NCBI GenBank assembly: GCA_007922225.1
Contig: ML679970.1
Location: 23,204,353-23,268,352, forward strand
Length of the DNA: 64,000 nucleotides
Direction: 5' to 3'
DNA from: Emydura subglobosa
Taxonomy: Eukaryota; Chordata; Testudines; Chelidae
Shown here: positions 24,751 through 38,088 of the stretch, piece by piece
Layout of the letters: each line of letters opens with the position of its first letter
How positions within the stretch are numbered: position 1 is the first letter of the stretch
The notes under the pieces: generated by a model
What the model was told of the DNA's origin: nothing
Databases searched by the model: none
What the model saw: only the letters and a program-made list of their open reading frames with translations
Position numbers and translations under genes: made by a program

Positions 24751-25756
24751 TTCAGCAAATTAGAGATGAACAACTAAAGATAAGACTTGACAGAAACTTA
24801 CTCAACTCTGCCAAGGAGGCTGGGATGGACATCAACTTCCAAGAGACCTACTATTGTATTGACAGGAATGAAAGGAACTTCTTTGTGGCTGGAAAGGATG
24901 AAACTATTTTATCCCTACAGTACTCCAGAAAGAGATTCTCTCCAAAATCCATGTAGGACACCGAGGAATAAACAAGTACAGAGCATGAGCACAGCAGTCT
25001 CTATGGTGGCCCAGTCTGAGTGGGAAAATTCAGACTTTAGCAGAGGTTTGTGAGGTATTTAACAAGGGGGAAAAAAGCCCCAATCTTCAGAGCCATTATT
25101 CTCTACAAAACTACCTGACAGACCTTGGCAGTGGGTAGTAAAATATTTGTTTTTCTGGAAAGGAGACAGATTATTGTAGTTGATTACTTCTCGAGGTATA
25201 TTGACTTGGCTGTACTTACATAGAGTTCATCAGCAGAGGACATCCAGAAACTGAAGTGAATATTTGCAAAACATGGAGTTCCTGAAGTCCTCATATAAAA
25301 TAATGGGTATCAATTTACCCACTGAAACGTGCCTAGCATTTTTAACATTGTACTAGTAATCCACATTCCCTCCAGAGCAACAGTAAGGCGGAGAGAGCAG
25401 TGCAGACTTTAAAAAGACCTGTTAAAAACAGTGGACCCATATAAAGCACTCATGGCTTAACAGCCAACATCACTTGTGTCTGGTCTATCTTCAGCAAAGT
25501 GTATGCTGGGAAGAAGACTGAGAATGCCTGTATCTGTGGCACCAATATACTTAAACCTAAATAGCCCGACCTGAAGGAATTTTGAAAATGGGATTCCATA
25601 ATACAAAATAGGCAGCAACAAAACTTCAGTTTTGGCATAGAACAAAAGCATTACCTGAACTGAGACCGGGAAACAAAAGTTGGCTTTAAAAGCTCCAGCT
25701 TATTGTTGTTTAGAGTGAAGTTCCATGAGGGTGATGGAGTGGGGGGATGAGAGTAA

Positions 25757-26465
25757 ATTGTGATGCAGATCCCTAAAGCCTGAAGTTATTCCAGGGAGGA
25801 AAATGTAGACTGGTCAATCATTTTGTTAAATTGAGTCCTGCAATTTAGCATCGCCCTTAGGAATGACAAAGATTTCTCACAGATATTATTTTGAAGCAAA
25901 GATACTGCTGAGGTATTTTCTTAGGTGCAATTTGATTGTGTTCTCTTTGTTGGACTTTAATTAATTGTATAGTAAATGTGTGCAGTACTATTGTAAGAGA
26001 CTGCCAGCGTTTGCATCAGAAATTCTTTGTGGTGAGCTAGACTGGGGCCGGTCTTTAAGCGGCTGTGCAGTAGGTAGGAGATAATAAAGGAACAGAATAA
26101 TGGCCTCTGTGCTCCACTGACAGTCTTCTTGGGAGCGAGTCTTCCAAAAGCCACCCAGTAACAGGTGACCATCCTATATAAGGGCCTGCGGCCAGCCAGC
26201 TCTGTTCCTTTATCAGTCCCAACTGGGAAGGGGTCAGGTGACTACTAGAAAGTGGGAAGAGGTCAGTTGAGGAGTGCTGCAGGAAAGTTAGCTCCTGTGT
26301 CTGGTCCTAGAGTAGGGAGGAGAGGTTCAAGGGGAAAGGCCTCTGGTCCACTGTAGCTGGCTTTATTCAGGGGAATAGCTTTGTATGTGTTAGATTGTGC
26401 GTTTTATACTTGAAGAATAAAATCGTGCCCTGAAGAAAAGGCCTAAATACCCTTTTGTGAGTGGC
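25757..26465 (+). mobile_element. Candidate 3' LTR of the degraded gypsy element
   Basis: Directly after the integrase end comes a G-rich stretch (GATGGAGTGGGGGGATGAG, about 25733-25751), which could be a polypurine tract. It is followed by sequence with promoter and polyadenylation features: TATATAAG at 26175-26182 and AATAAAA at 26416-26422, about 240 bp apart. That is an LTR-like U3-R arrangement. There is no second copy in the window to confirm it, and the LTR edges and target duplications were not resolved. Confidence 0.45.
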
Positions 26466-29400
26466 AGTAGTCCTTCTGGGTCTGGTGAGATGGACAAGCA
26501 GTCTACCCCCTCCACATCACCCAACAGAGCTAGGACCATATTGCACTCTCCATAGCACAATTGGGTTTCCAGTGGGCAATTCAGCCTCATCAAAACAGAA
26601 TGTCCTGGTCATCCCCTGGAACGGTGTAGTGCAGCACTGCCTTTCTCCAGGCTTTGATTAAATGTCACAATCTAGCCCACAGTTTGCAGTTTTATTTGTT
26701 CATCTAATGATCCACTTCACACATGCAATTGAGTGTTTGCACATACCACCTTAGAGATGCACAGTTATGCACATTGAGTTTTAAATATTCTGGCTTTCAT
26801 GGGATTTAGACTAAAATTTATTTCACTGCGTATTTATGTAGTGAATTGAGATGGAGACAAAAGTGATGGCTACTCTATAAAAATTGCCAGCATCCACGCC
26901 GGGCAGCACTGACATAATTCAATATGGGATATACAAGGAACCAGGATGCTGAAGAGATTTCCAAAGTTATTTTTGTGGCTTTTAAAAAAAAATTACCTTT
27001 TATAAATGAATGCAAGAATATGCAGCTGTGACAACTCCAGGAATTATTCTAGGTTGGCATAAAACGTGGATTTATTTTTGTTTTGACTAATTGAAAGCGC
27101 ACATTAGATATTTTTGTACAAATAAGTTATCGAGCATCTGGGTATTTTAAATGATGAAGTATTAACTTCATTCTCAAGAGTGAAAAAAATATTGCTCTCA
27201 TCTTTAAAAGGGACTGTATTTCCTATGGGGGAGGGAAGCAATATCTTTGATCATTATTAGGTGCAGTACTTTGTGAACCTCCAAAATGAAAATCTTTGAA
27301 CATGTAGCTAAATTGTTTAGGTTTTTTTGTTTTTCGAGGATGAAGGTGACTTGCTGAATGTGGGTCATCTCCACTGGTTCAAATAATTATTTTGTGATGA
27401 TTAGTGCATGCTGCCAAACAAATGCCTTAACAATTGCCACCTATTTTTATTAACTACAATTTGTATAGGTACATACACTGAGTCGTAAACATATAGATAG
27501 ATAGATATCATTTTCCATGGTCAATAAGGTGGCTTTTTGCTTTTAAAGCTTTTGATTTGCTCCTTACTCATCAAGGAAATACTATACAGAAGTTTTATTT
27601 TACTGCTTTTTATTTTTTTTATTTTTTTTTAAATAAAGACTGTTGATATAACATCTGCTTGCTATATGTTGGAAAAAACTAATGTTTATCCTCCCTTTAT
27701 TCTCTTTTGCTATCTCCCTTCCTTTCTGTTTATTCTCCAAACCGCTGCTTTCACCCCTGCTCCAACCAGCTTGACTTCCAGGTCAGTATCTTCTGCTTTC
27801 TTCTCTTACATCACTCCCTGCTCAGCTAAGCTTGGTCTTCTCATTGATAGAATACCTTTATTAAGTGGTTTTCCTCTTACAATTTATTTTTCACAATTTT
27901 CATCATACATGCAGAATTTGTTTTTCATATAATTTTATTGTGAGAAATTATTGGGAGGTTACCAGTTGTGTTTCACGATCAATCATCATTTTCTAAAGCA
28001 TTGTGTAAAATGAAGGAGCTAGAAAAATGTTATAAATTTCCCATTCAACAAAAGTTCTGGCAGTAATAGAGCAGCTATGTTATTGTTGTAGCTTAAGGTG
28101 TTTTATTTTAATAAATCACAATGTTTTGAAAAATGTTTTCTAAGAAAAAATGGTTTAGCAACATTGAATCCACATGTTTTTTGTGAAGATTTTTTCTTTT
28201 TTAAACTTATTTTTATTATTATTAAGGAACTCATCATTTAAATACAATGTCATATACTGGTTCAAATGATGAGAACAATAATAGCATACAAAAATATTGA
28301 TAATCAGACTCACTCTTAATACTGCTACTGCTGCCAATTATTATAAATATAATAGAGCAAGCATGAGCATCAGAATAAATTATTCTGTGAATCTGCGCTC
28401 TCAAACAGAAACTATTAGCTGTTTGGGGCAGCTGAACATCAGTTGAGCCAAATTCAGTCCTAATACGTGAATAATCCCAAAACAGGTGCACGTATATATT
28501 TGGCAAATGCAGTGTTAATTTGTATTCTGATCAGAAGTAATTCCCTGCACAGTCTCCCTCTCTTCGATCCAGATTATTCTTGCTAGAATTGGTGCAAGTG
28601 CATTATTCTTGAATAATGTGTATAAGTGCGTAGGTACCATTTCATGGGATCAAGGTATATACATTCATAAATATGAAGTCCATGCTGGGAATATTCTTCC
28701 AAGTTTCCTCTTGTACGATGGGTCTGTGGAGCAGCCTTTCCATGGATTTCTTTGAGGGAGAATCAGGATGAGGGTGAACAACTTTAACCTTGCCTTCCTC
28801 CTGCAGTTGTGCCTCAGTTTTCCAGTGGACACCTCTGTGACTGGATGAATCAGGATTTACCTCATGATCCTTGAAGGGAAAAATATTAAGGATGGCTGAA
28901 TCAGCCTTCTGAAGCATCACTCTTATTGTCAGATTAACTCAAAACTTCTTAAAGGTTGTGATTGTTTAGTTAAATGAACTCTGCCCGTCCTCCATTCTTT
29001 TTTCTATCTCTCCTTCTCCACCCCCAAATCGAGGCCTGCAGCTTATTCCCCCATCAAGAGCAAGACTATCTCACTTCCATGTCCCTAAATCTGTCACATG
29101 ACCTTTCACGAAAGACCCATGAACCTATCAGCTCTCCAGTCTTTTTGCTGATCCCTGGTTCCTTTTCCTTTCCAGATTGTGCAGAGCTCTGGTTATTTTC
29201 CACTTGCACTGTGCAGTGCACTGTAGGATGGCATTACTAAGCTCTAGGGTGGTTCAAGAACTAGAATGAAACAAGTTCTGGCGTTGCAGAGAGAATAGTG
29301 AAGATCTCTTGGATTCACAGTTCTTTAGTCAGAAGAGTGTCAGAAGCCAGGACATTGTCTTTCTGAAGTAGAAATGTTTATTGTTTATGGGCCTAGATTT

Positions 29401-29620
29401 AGGAGAAGGTGTTGAGTTTTGCAAGCCTGGTTTTAAGGAATGGAATATATTACATTCCTGGGTTGGCATGACCTGGGCAAGGGTGTATTTTTGTGTGTGT
29501 GTGCCACATGGGTGTGAAGGGAAAGGGGACATTGGAGGCTTGCACTGAGTGGGGGCAAGAGGATGGGATAGGATGGAGTAAATCCAAAAGTCTATCAGAT
29601 AATGGGGAAAATATAGAATT

Positions 29621-29765
29621 TGGCTTTTATATAGCACTTTTATTCCATAGATATCAATACACTTTACAAAGGATGGTAAGTGTCATTATTCCCATTTTTC
29701 AGATAGGGAAACTGACAGAAAAGTGAAATGACTTGCCAAGGTCATGCTGCTTGTTGATGGGAAGA
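29621..29765 (-). mobile_element. MIR/CORE-like SINE fragment
   Basis: The + strand reads TATATAGCACTTTTATTCC, CACTTTACAAAGGATGGTAA and CCCATTTTTCAGATAGGGAA then ACTGACAGAAAAGTGAAATGACTTGCC. This is the reverse complement of the CORE region of MIR-type SINEs ('CAAGTCACTT...TCTGTAAAATGGG'). Diverged, non-coding. Confidence 0.7.
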
Positions 29766-29884
29766 AGAGTGCTCAATAAATCATGATGTAAACCAAAAGT
29801 GCATCAAGAAACAGTAAAACATTATGAATATAAAATGTAAATTAACATATAACTACATCATAATAGTTTCCAAAGCTTTCAAGA

Positions 29885-30298
29885 GAAGAGCTCAACAGAA
29901 AATGATTGTGAATTGAGATATTGAAAAATGTTTCTGTTCCAAATCAGGATGAGAAGTCTAAATCTCGAAAATGTTTGTGAATTGAATATCTGAAAAAAGT
30001 CAAAAACCTCTGTTCAGATCATTTGAAACATTTCATTTAGAGAATTTTGAAACATTTTGGTTTGATATGGACCATTTTTAATTTAGAATATTTTTACTAT
30101 GATTAGCTTAAATTTCAAAATGAAAAATTGTTGTGAACTGGAAACCTGGAATTTTTAATTTTGATAATTAGAAACTATTTTAAAAAATTGAGTTGAGAAA
30201 TTCATTGAAACAGAACCTTTCCTGTGAAAAGTTTATTTCAACAAATGGACATTTTTCAAAGAAAAACATCTTCTCAAAAAATTCCCAACAAGCTCTAG
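29885..30298. repeat. AT-rich interspersed repeat, possible second copy of the 30833-31255 family
   Basis: Repeated GAAAATGTTT, GAAACATTTTG and TTTCAAAATGAAAAAT blocks, ending near CCCAACAAGCTCTAG. Composition and end text resemble the better-supported element at 30833-31255. Boundaries and identity are tentative. Confidence 0.35.
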
Positions 30299-30832
30299 TC
30301 AAGAGTAATAAAAAACAAGTAATAGACATTCGTTTGCCACCTATTCCTATACTCCGAGAAAAAACTTATTTATATCAACCAATGAATCAAAATAACAGAG
30401 ACTCTAGAAATAAACTTTCTGTGCTTGGTCTTTACTGTTAACAGAATACAATAGATAATTTGATTTTTCTTTACAAAAAGTTTCCCAATATTACTTATCA
30501 TAGCTGAAGTTGAAGGAAAATACTTAGCTGGAAACTGGCTTATGTGTCATGTTGCTGAGATCCCAAAAGAATTTTTACTGTACTTCTCCAGATGATTTAG
30601 CCCCTTTTCAAATGCCTATTTAAGACAGATGAGGTCATGGTGATTGTACTGCAGATGTTTTTTATAATCCTCTCAAAGGAATTCTATAGCTTCTCTCTCA
30701 AAAGTTCAGCTAGAGGTGCTTCGTAAATTCAGGTAGATCTGCAATTACTTTATTGTACTGTATCCCTATCACATTTACATACAACTAAATTGCCTCTCAT
30801 ATTTTACTCCATAATTTTGTGCCTGCTGATGA

Positions 30833-31255
30833 AAGTAGACCTGGTTGAAATTCAGAATTTCTATTCCAGGGGAAATGCTGACATTTTGAACTTTCTCTTT
30901 GTCTAGAATTGGAACAAAAAGTCATCAATTCAAAATTTCCTGTGAAATGAAATTTTCCCCTCCCCCCAAAAAATCACGTGGGAGATCTCAAAATGACCTT
31001 TTCAAAATGTTTCATTCTGATAACGTCAAAGTGCTTTCATTCAAGCACTTAATGTAATTAATATGAAGTTGAAAAGAAAAATGAAACACTTATCAAAATG
31101 AAGCACTTTGACATTATCCGAATGAAATGTTTTTACAATTTTTCTTTGAAATTTTGACAAAATTGATACATTCCTTCTAGACATTTTATTTTGTTAAATC
31201 ATAATTTTCTGACAGAACAGTGTTCTGTCAGAAAATTTTCAACCACTTCTAGTTG
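30833..31255. mobile_element. AT-rich non-autonomous DNA transposon with terminal inverted repeats
   Basis: Left end AGACCTGGTTGAAATTCAG; the right end in reverse complement is CTAGAAGTGGTTGAAAATTT. The shared 'TGGTTGAAA' ends and inverted 'CAAAGTGCTT'/'AAGCACTTTG' blocks (about 31027 and 31101) give an overall palindromic structure. No transposase frame. Fits a turtle MITE family rich in GAAACATTTT text. Confidence 0.55.
31203..31237. repeat. Perfect 16-bp hairpin with 3-nt loop
   Basis: AATTTTCTGACAGAAC at 31203-31218 is followed by AGT and then its exact reverse complement at 31222-31237. It sits near the right end of the AT-rich inverted-repeat element, so it is probably a subterminal transposon structure rather than a regulatory site. 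Confidence 0.9.
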
Positions 31256-31743
31256 AAAGGGAGAGAGAGTGGTGTCACATCCAGGACTTACTTTTCTGTA
31301 TTTGGCAGTGCAGATTCCGGGCTTTTAGCTGTAGAAACTTTAGTGTTTCCAATGAAGTGTGTTAAGTGCTCTAGGAAACCCATAAATCTCTAAGCATAAC
31401 ACTTATGTTTTAATGTGGAAAAAGTTTTCTGTTTGGGCTTCTAGTAAACCATTGTTGCCTTGAGTTATTTCAATATCTCCCATTTTGCAATACATGCTTT
31501 TGCTAATGAAATTTAGCTCACACTTATCTTCTCTGAAATGCACCTGGCAGCTATATTTTCCTTTTTCAGCTCCTGTGGCTTGGCTGTTGCTTCACATGGA
31601 AATTACTGGAAAAGGGCTTCTTAAAAGCCTATTTCAAGTTGAATCCAGTGGCTTTGTGGGGTTTTGGTCCTTAGGTGATTGGTTGTCCCTTCCTTTAAAC
31701 CTTTCTCCAAGCCTTCATTGTACTAATCATTGTCCCGAGATGG

Positions 31744-31768
31744 TTTTTTTTTTTTTTTTTTTTTTTTA
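31744..31768 (+). repeat. Poly-T run (25 nt)
   Basis: Uninterrupted mononucleotide T tract ending TTTTAC. It could be the reverse-strand tail of a retroposed sequence, but no retroposon body was recognised beside it. Confidence 0.85.
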
Positions 31769-34700
31769 CTGTCCTCTGACAGGTGTATAAACTACATCCA
31801 AGCTTTTAAATTTATCTCTTTTTCTTAAGGACAAAGTGGTGCTTCAAGCTCATACAAGGTTTTTGCTAAAAGTGATCTCTTGAATTCCACATGAACTAGT
31901 CCATTTGTCTTTTAGTTTTCTTTCACATACCACATGGCTTACCTGGGCACCTTTGTTACATTCACTAAGACAGGCTTTCAGCCAATATCTAGATAGAATT
32001 TATTCCCCTCGCAAATCATCCAGATTGATGAGTCCATCTCAGTGTAAAGGCTTTCCAGGTGGATAATTTTTGGGTATCCAGGTTTTTCATTCTCAGGCAA
32101 GGTTCCAGATATCAGATGGCCTGATGTCACATTCAACTGGAGCTATGGCAGAATCTTCAGACTGCCTTTGTAACATGTCCATATCTGAAAATTTCAGAAA
32201 GATATGTTTATGCTAATGATTTTTACCCTGCATTATTCTGTATATATTGAGGCTGGGTCAGATGATCATTTTGGGAGAGATGCCATATCTTAGCGCCACA
32301 ACTGAGAACTCAGTCCATTTCAAAGGAGGGGTTGTTGCTGCAGATTAGAGTCCAAAAGGGAGGATCTGTAGATGCAGTTTTATGGAGGAGGAATATTAAC
32401 TAGGTTGCAGGCCTCTTAGATATCAAGTTGTAACCTCAGATAGAAAATTCTTTAGCACATTCCTAGCCCTACAGGTATGAGTTTGTCACAAATCTCTATC
32501 TTTCTCTCATCAGCTTCTAAGTTAGTCTGCTACGTTGGCAGTCTGGATAAATATTGGCAATTTTGAATCTTTGAAGAAGATTCTCATTACTTAAAACTTT
32601 ACGTTTAGCATTTTTCTGTGTTAAAACTTAACTTTTATAAATCACTTTCCAGGTAAAGCTGATCGCATTTCTATACATATGTAGTTTGCTTTTCCTGAAA
32701 TTTGAATCGCACCATTATCCTATTCGGCTCGCAATCAATAGCATTACTAAACAGGATGAACACTGATCTAGTTTCTTCTTTATTGTATGTGTAATATAGA
32801 GAGCTTCTAGAGATGCTGGGCTGAATAATAATTAAACCCAAGGATTCAAACAGCCATTTAGAAACAATTTATTTGGAAATCATTGGTTGCTTATTACTGC
32901 TTTATTTATAAAACATTTGTTTTCTTTTTTTCCCCTCCAGAAATAAATTTGATGTGCTTTCTTTGGCATACACTTCGATGAATTTAATAATTTAATGTTG
33001 GTGCTATAGCATTTGTGTCAGCACATATTCAACATATATTGAAAAGGTCACCTGCAATATAAAAAGTTAAAGAAAGAATCTCATGCAGTGTAGTTGCCAT
33101 GTATTTAATTTCTGTGGCATTTAATGATTGGTGTGTGGAAATATCTGTCCTGTGGTTGGGGACGTAGTTCCTGTTTTGTTATATTGACTTAAAAGAGTAG
33201 TTGACCTCATTAAAGAAAACAGTCATCCTAACTCTGCCAAATTTTGTCCCTCGAGCCTTGGTTAAGGCTACTAGAGTACGATGTGGGTTTATGGAAGGAT
33301 TCTAGTGATACATAAAGGTTTTCAAGCATGTGTAATCATTAGAGTCAGAGCTTCATTTAGGAAATGGCTGTATTTAATTATTCAGTTATATTCTTTCCTT
33401 TTTAATTGTTTGTTTTGCTTTAGTGTTGTTAGAGAATGTAGTGTCTAAATTATAACATAATGTTCTTTTATACTAATGTCAGACTAGATAATACAATATA
33501 TTATAGAAATAATTACATGTTTTCTAAGTGTTTATTAAAATAATCCCTAAATACAAGAAACAGCACTTTTTCACTTTTAATGAACAAATTTAATATTTCT
33601 TGTTTAGGCCATGCTACATTGCAATACCCCACACCATTTCTGTACATAGATAAACTGTAGATGGGTATGTGTTCCATCAGATATTAATATACAGAAAAAT
33701 GCAAGAAACTTTGTCACCACCCTTTGCTGTTGGTCTGCCTTATCCTTTCCATGAGAGGTTAAAGCTCAATGAGATGAGCAAGGCAAGGTTTAAGGGGTTT
33801 TAAATTTAACTTAGTAGCCTTCTGCAGTTTTGTCAAATGTCAGTTTGATGGTTCCAAGAGCAGTGTGATATGTTGTTCAAAGATAATTTCCCTGGAGAAA
33901 ATGAGATAGTTATACTAATGAGCACTGAGAGAATCCTTGATATACTGTACTCTTCAGAGAGACTGCTTAATCTTGGTGAGAAACATAGTTGTAATATTTA
34001 CTGGGTAGCTGACAGAGTGTAGTCATGTCTTTCTGTTATAGTATGTTAGGTAAATTAGACTGCCTTGTAAAATTTGTAAAAATAGTTAAAGGTTTGTTGA
34101 AAGGTGCTTCAAACTTATCTGTTATATATATATTCACAATCAAAACATTTTTGATAAAAAAAAGAATTAACATCAAAAGTGTATTTCAGTGGAATCCAAT
34201 TAACATGTAAAAGTCAGTGTTGCACTTTCTTCACAAAAATTCTGAATCTTTAAAAAAAACTCAATAGACTAACTGGAGATGAACAGTTGAAAGATCCAGT
34301 CTGTTCCCCTCTGTAATGTAATCCTTCATTGCTCACCATTATCCCACCCAATTGACCCCACTCATATTTTACTTTGCCTCCTACAATTTGCTACACTATA
34401 TGCAAAGGTCAAAATAACAAACTACTAGGAGATAATTGGAAACCGATCCCTGAATAAGAAAGGAAAATTTATAATCTCCTAGTAATTTATTATTTTGACA
34501 TTCAAATTTTAGGGGGCAAAGTTGATCTTGGGAGGGCAGCATAAATTGGGTAGAGTGAGAATTCTCTAATCCTTTGAGTACAAAAATATATTCTATGGGT
34601 TTGAGTGCACTTGGGTCTCCACTGATGTGCTGGGGAAGAAAGGCCACAAGAAACAGTTCTCCCTTTCCTTTCAGTGCTTTTCCAGAACAGGGACAGCCCT

Positions 34701-35160
34701 TATGCTCCCCTTGTGTCACTATTGGCACTAATCTCCCTAGAGGGGGTAGGGCCATGGATTCTGGGAAACATTTCCTGTACCCTATGATAGGACAGTCAAG
34801 CATCCATGCTGCTCTTCCTTTCCAGGGCGTTCTGCATCTGGCTGAGGCATGATTCCTCCATGCATCAGATATTTATGTTTACAGAGCAGTCAAATAGCCT
34901 CTCATTTGGGAGATATTGAACAAATGAAATAAATGTAGAAGTCAACAAAATCATTCTTTTTGTGTGAAGGAAAGGAGTAGCATAGAAAATAGCGTGGAGA
35001 CAAAGGAGGGATAATGATACAAAGGACATACTGACTAGAATAGAAGAAAACACCCTAATTTTAGATTATTAATATAAGTAGTGGAGAAAGTTGCGCTCAG
35101 TGATCCACTCTGGTACACAAGGCTTGGACCTTGTGTAGGTTTTCTTCTGAGGGTATATTT

Positions 35161-35311
35161 GAATTAGCTAACTCAGGTTAAAATAGCAGGGAAGATAAGG
35201 CAACTCAGGTTTTAACTCAGTTTAGGAGCTTGAGTTAAAACCTTGAGCTGCTAACCCAAATTAAAATATGAATTGCCTGCTATTTTAACCTCAGTTAGCT
35301 AACATGAGTTA
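35161..35311. mobile_element. Palindromic MITE with 25-bp arms
   Basis: TAGCTAACTCAGGTTAAAAT at 35165 onwards (25-nt arm to 35189) is matched at 24 of 25 positions by the reverse complement of 35277-35301. A second inner inverted pair (CTCAGGTTTTAACTCA and TGAGTTAAAACCTTGAG) lies between the arms. No coding capacity. Typical of turtle palindromic DNA elements. Confidence 0.85.
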
Positions 35312-38088
35312 AGAACAGAAGAAGGTCTATTTGACTGTGGCCCACAATTGTAACTGTAGCTCATTTTCCAGGTATCAAGCCTCCAGAAAACAAACTTTAT
35401 TTTTAATTTTCTGTTGTGATTGTGGCTAAAAATTCCACTGAAAATAACTGCTGAACAAGCAAACTATTTATTTACAGCCCTCTTTCCCAACATGCACAGC
35501 TGATGGTCTAATGGATCTGTGACAGATGAACCCTCTGACTTAGATTTGAATAGTTTTCATTGTAAATGAAACCTCCTAAAGCGTTATCCAGTAAGAGTGG
35601 GCCGAGATCAACAACTGTACTGCACTGAGCTTTCAGTGGTCACAATCCAAAACGTATGAAGAGATGAAACTGGTGTGAGCTACAGCTGACTTTATGAAAA
35701 AAGGTAGCAATGAGAATCTAGTGAATCTCAGTTACTTACTTTCCTCCATGCACCACTCTCCAGCATGTAATCACAGCATGTCTCCAGTGCTTTGGGTGGA
35801 AGTGCTGCAAACTAAAGGACTCCACTTAGTACCATTTTTGTTTAAACAGTGACTCTGGAAGAGTTCCCAGATTATACATCTGCTAAATAAATACCTAAGC
35901 ACAGATGTTTATTTTCAAGGTGGGAGATACTGATTCTGTGACAACATCCTGTTGTACCAACTCATAATGCCAACATGTCGGTTTGTATAGTACAGTAATA
36001 TTTTCTTGTAGATGCTTGTTGTGACCAAGTGACTGTGCCTTAGTTGAAGCACTCAGAATTAGTAACCCCACACATTCATAAGTCAGGCTTCACATATTCA
36101 TGAGATCAATTTAAAAATGGTGAAATTTTAAAAATAAATAAATTTAGGGCTCTTTTTCTTTGCGCCTAGGGGATACACTTGAGTTACATTTTCAAGTTCT
36201 TGTACATAATCATGAGAAACACTGTTTTTTTAATTGAAAGGTGAGATTCTCATATAATCACTAGGCAGCAGAAGTGGGACATTTAAGTAGTACACCAAAT
36301 AATGAGACACGTTAATCTTAAGAGTTGGCAACATTGAGTACTGTAACATAGTTGCATTCTTCTGTAACTTTGAGAGATAACTAAAATTTTAGCCATATTA
36401 TTTGAACCGGATATTTTCAGCCACTGTTTATGCTGTTCAGTTACTTGGCCTCATCCTATAGTCATCTTCTTAAAGCAGCAAAGAGTAACTCGGAGCAGTT
36501 CTCACTTAGCTTAGCTGGCAGACAGAATTTGAGTCTCTAGGAGAAGGAGAAAAAAAGACTTACCTCCTATCAAAATTTATCTCCTCTCCCTCCCCACTCC
36601 AGGGCTCTAAAAAGGGGGCAGGAATGGTTCTCTGTGATACTTTCCTCTAAGGCTTTTAGAGACAAATAAAGAAAGATCTCTGCTATAGAAATATAGTATG
36701 TTGGGCCTGTATTAGCTAGAGGGCATTCACATGACCCCTCTCCACAGTAGTCCCCTGAACTACTCCTTGCTTACCGTTAGCTGACATCTGAAGGGAGGGT
36801 CCTGATGGTGGAACATTAAACTTCTACATTTCTCTGATGAGCAACCACAATCAAAGTAAATGAAATCCCCTCGAGCTCCATCAAGAAGTGGATTAGGAGA
36901 TTTAACAGTGTGAAAGAGTAAGCACTGTTTTGCTAAACTTTTTTCTCTTTTGTGCTCCACGGCATCTAAATTGATGAATTTAGGTTAAGCGTGGTCTTTG
37001 GGATCACAGAAATTAAAAAAAAATGTTAAACTCAGTCTCAATGGAACAAATTATATGGTGTTTACTCAGTTTTTACTCATTCTGTCATCAGACTGAACTC
37101 TCATTGATTTCATTGGGAATTTGCTTAACTAAAACCGAGTAAGGACCCTCAGGATTTACCCTATTCAATCAAGAGAGCCCTTTGCAAGGAAGGATGCTTT
37201 GTGTAGGAAGGCTACATTCAACAGACAGATGGTCAGTTGGATATAATTATAGTGTGGGGGCTTCCATTAGCATCATATTTGCTTGTCATTGTACCTATAT
37301 ATCTGTGCTGCTTATTTACATTTGCTATTTATTAATCATTTACATAAAAATAAAGATTCCTGAATTCAAAAGGAATGGAAAATGATCATTTTTTAAAAAT
37401 TGTGAGATACCTTTGAAATAGAAACTGACAGTTAATAAAACTCTGTTTACACATTTTAGTTACTGGTGCATCTACATGAGTCACTTCCTCTTAAAAGTAA
37501 TAATTTGGCTATTTAAATGCTCAGGGCATGGACACATTTTATAGTGCTATAAAATGGAATAAAGGAGGTTGTGCAGAAAGCTGATTACAGGGTTTGGTCT
37601 TGTTGCTAATAGAGTAACAAATATTCATAGCAGCTCTGTCAGCATGTATCATATAAAGCTAAATCTGATAACCTAACTTTTAAGACAGAAATCCCAACTC
37701 AAAAAATTCTCTGTGGGGTTTAAGGATGTAGAAATGATAAACCTCCTAAATACAGCTCTTGGGCTTTCTTAGGCTCCAGCTTGTAGAGGTTGCTTGTTTT
37801 TAGGATGGATTAGATTGTGACAATGGTGAACTGGCACATGGATTGATCAGCACGATAGGTGTCCACTAAAGATGCTGGCAGTGGTGAGTTTGTTCACCTT
37901 CCCTGAAAAGCCTTCTAGAGTGTGTGGAATGCTGCGTGTTTTGGGGCAGATTTCCTATTTGGCTTTGGGGATTGAATCATAGCTGTTCCAGGACTGCTGC
38001 TATCTCCATCATTGACTTTTTGCTTTTCAGCCTATGGTTGTTGCCCCATATCCCATTTCAGCAGAAAGCACTTTTGTTTCCAGGCTTA

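Larger units (their letters stand above)
22850..25735 (+). mobile_element. Degraded Ty3/gypsy LTR retrotransposon, internal region (gag end to integrase)
   Basis: The domain order is that of Ty3/gypsy. First comes a Gag zinc knuckle CKRCHKMGHFAVAC (CX2CX4HX4C) at 22899-22940. Next, a degenerate protease region. Then reverse transcriptase (about 23400-23930), RNase H (about 24180-24660) and integrase (about 24790-25600, with KIHVGHRGI...WWPSLSG zinc-finger-side text near 24940-25020). Stops and frameshifts are frequent, so it is dead. No matching 5' LTR or start of gag was found upstream of 22850, so the element is 5'-truncated or too diverged there. It is in sense orientation within the ERC2 intron. 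Confidence 0.88.

Noticed and set aside
28642..28920. 92-codon open frame on the minus strand
   Set aside because: No domain signature, no splice or promoter context, and length is within chance expectation for a 64 kb window.
34396..34803. 135-codon open frame on the minus strand, the longest in the window
   Set aside because: Low-complexity, non-homologous-looking translation with no recognised motif. The region is GC-richer, which raises the chance of open frames. No RNA-level signal can be seen.
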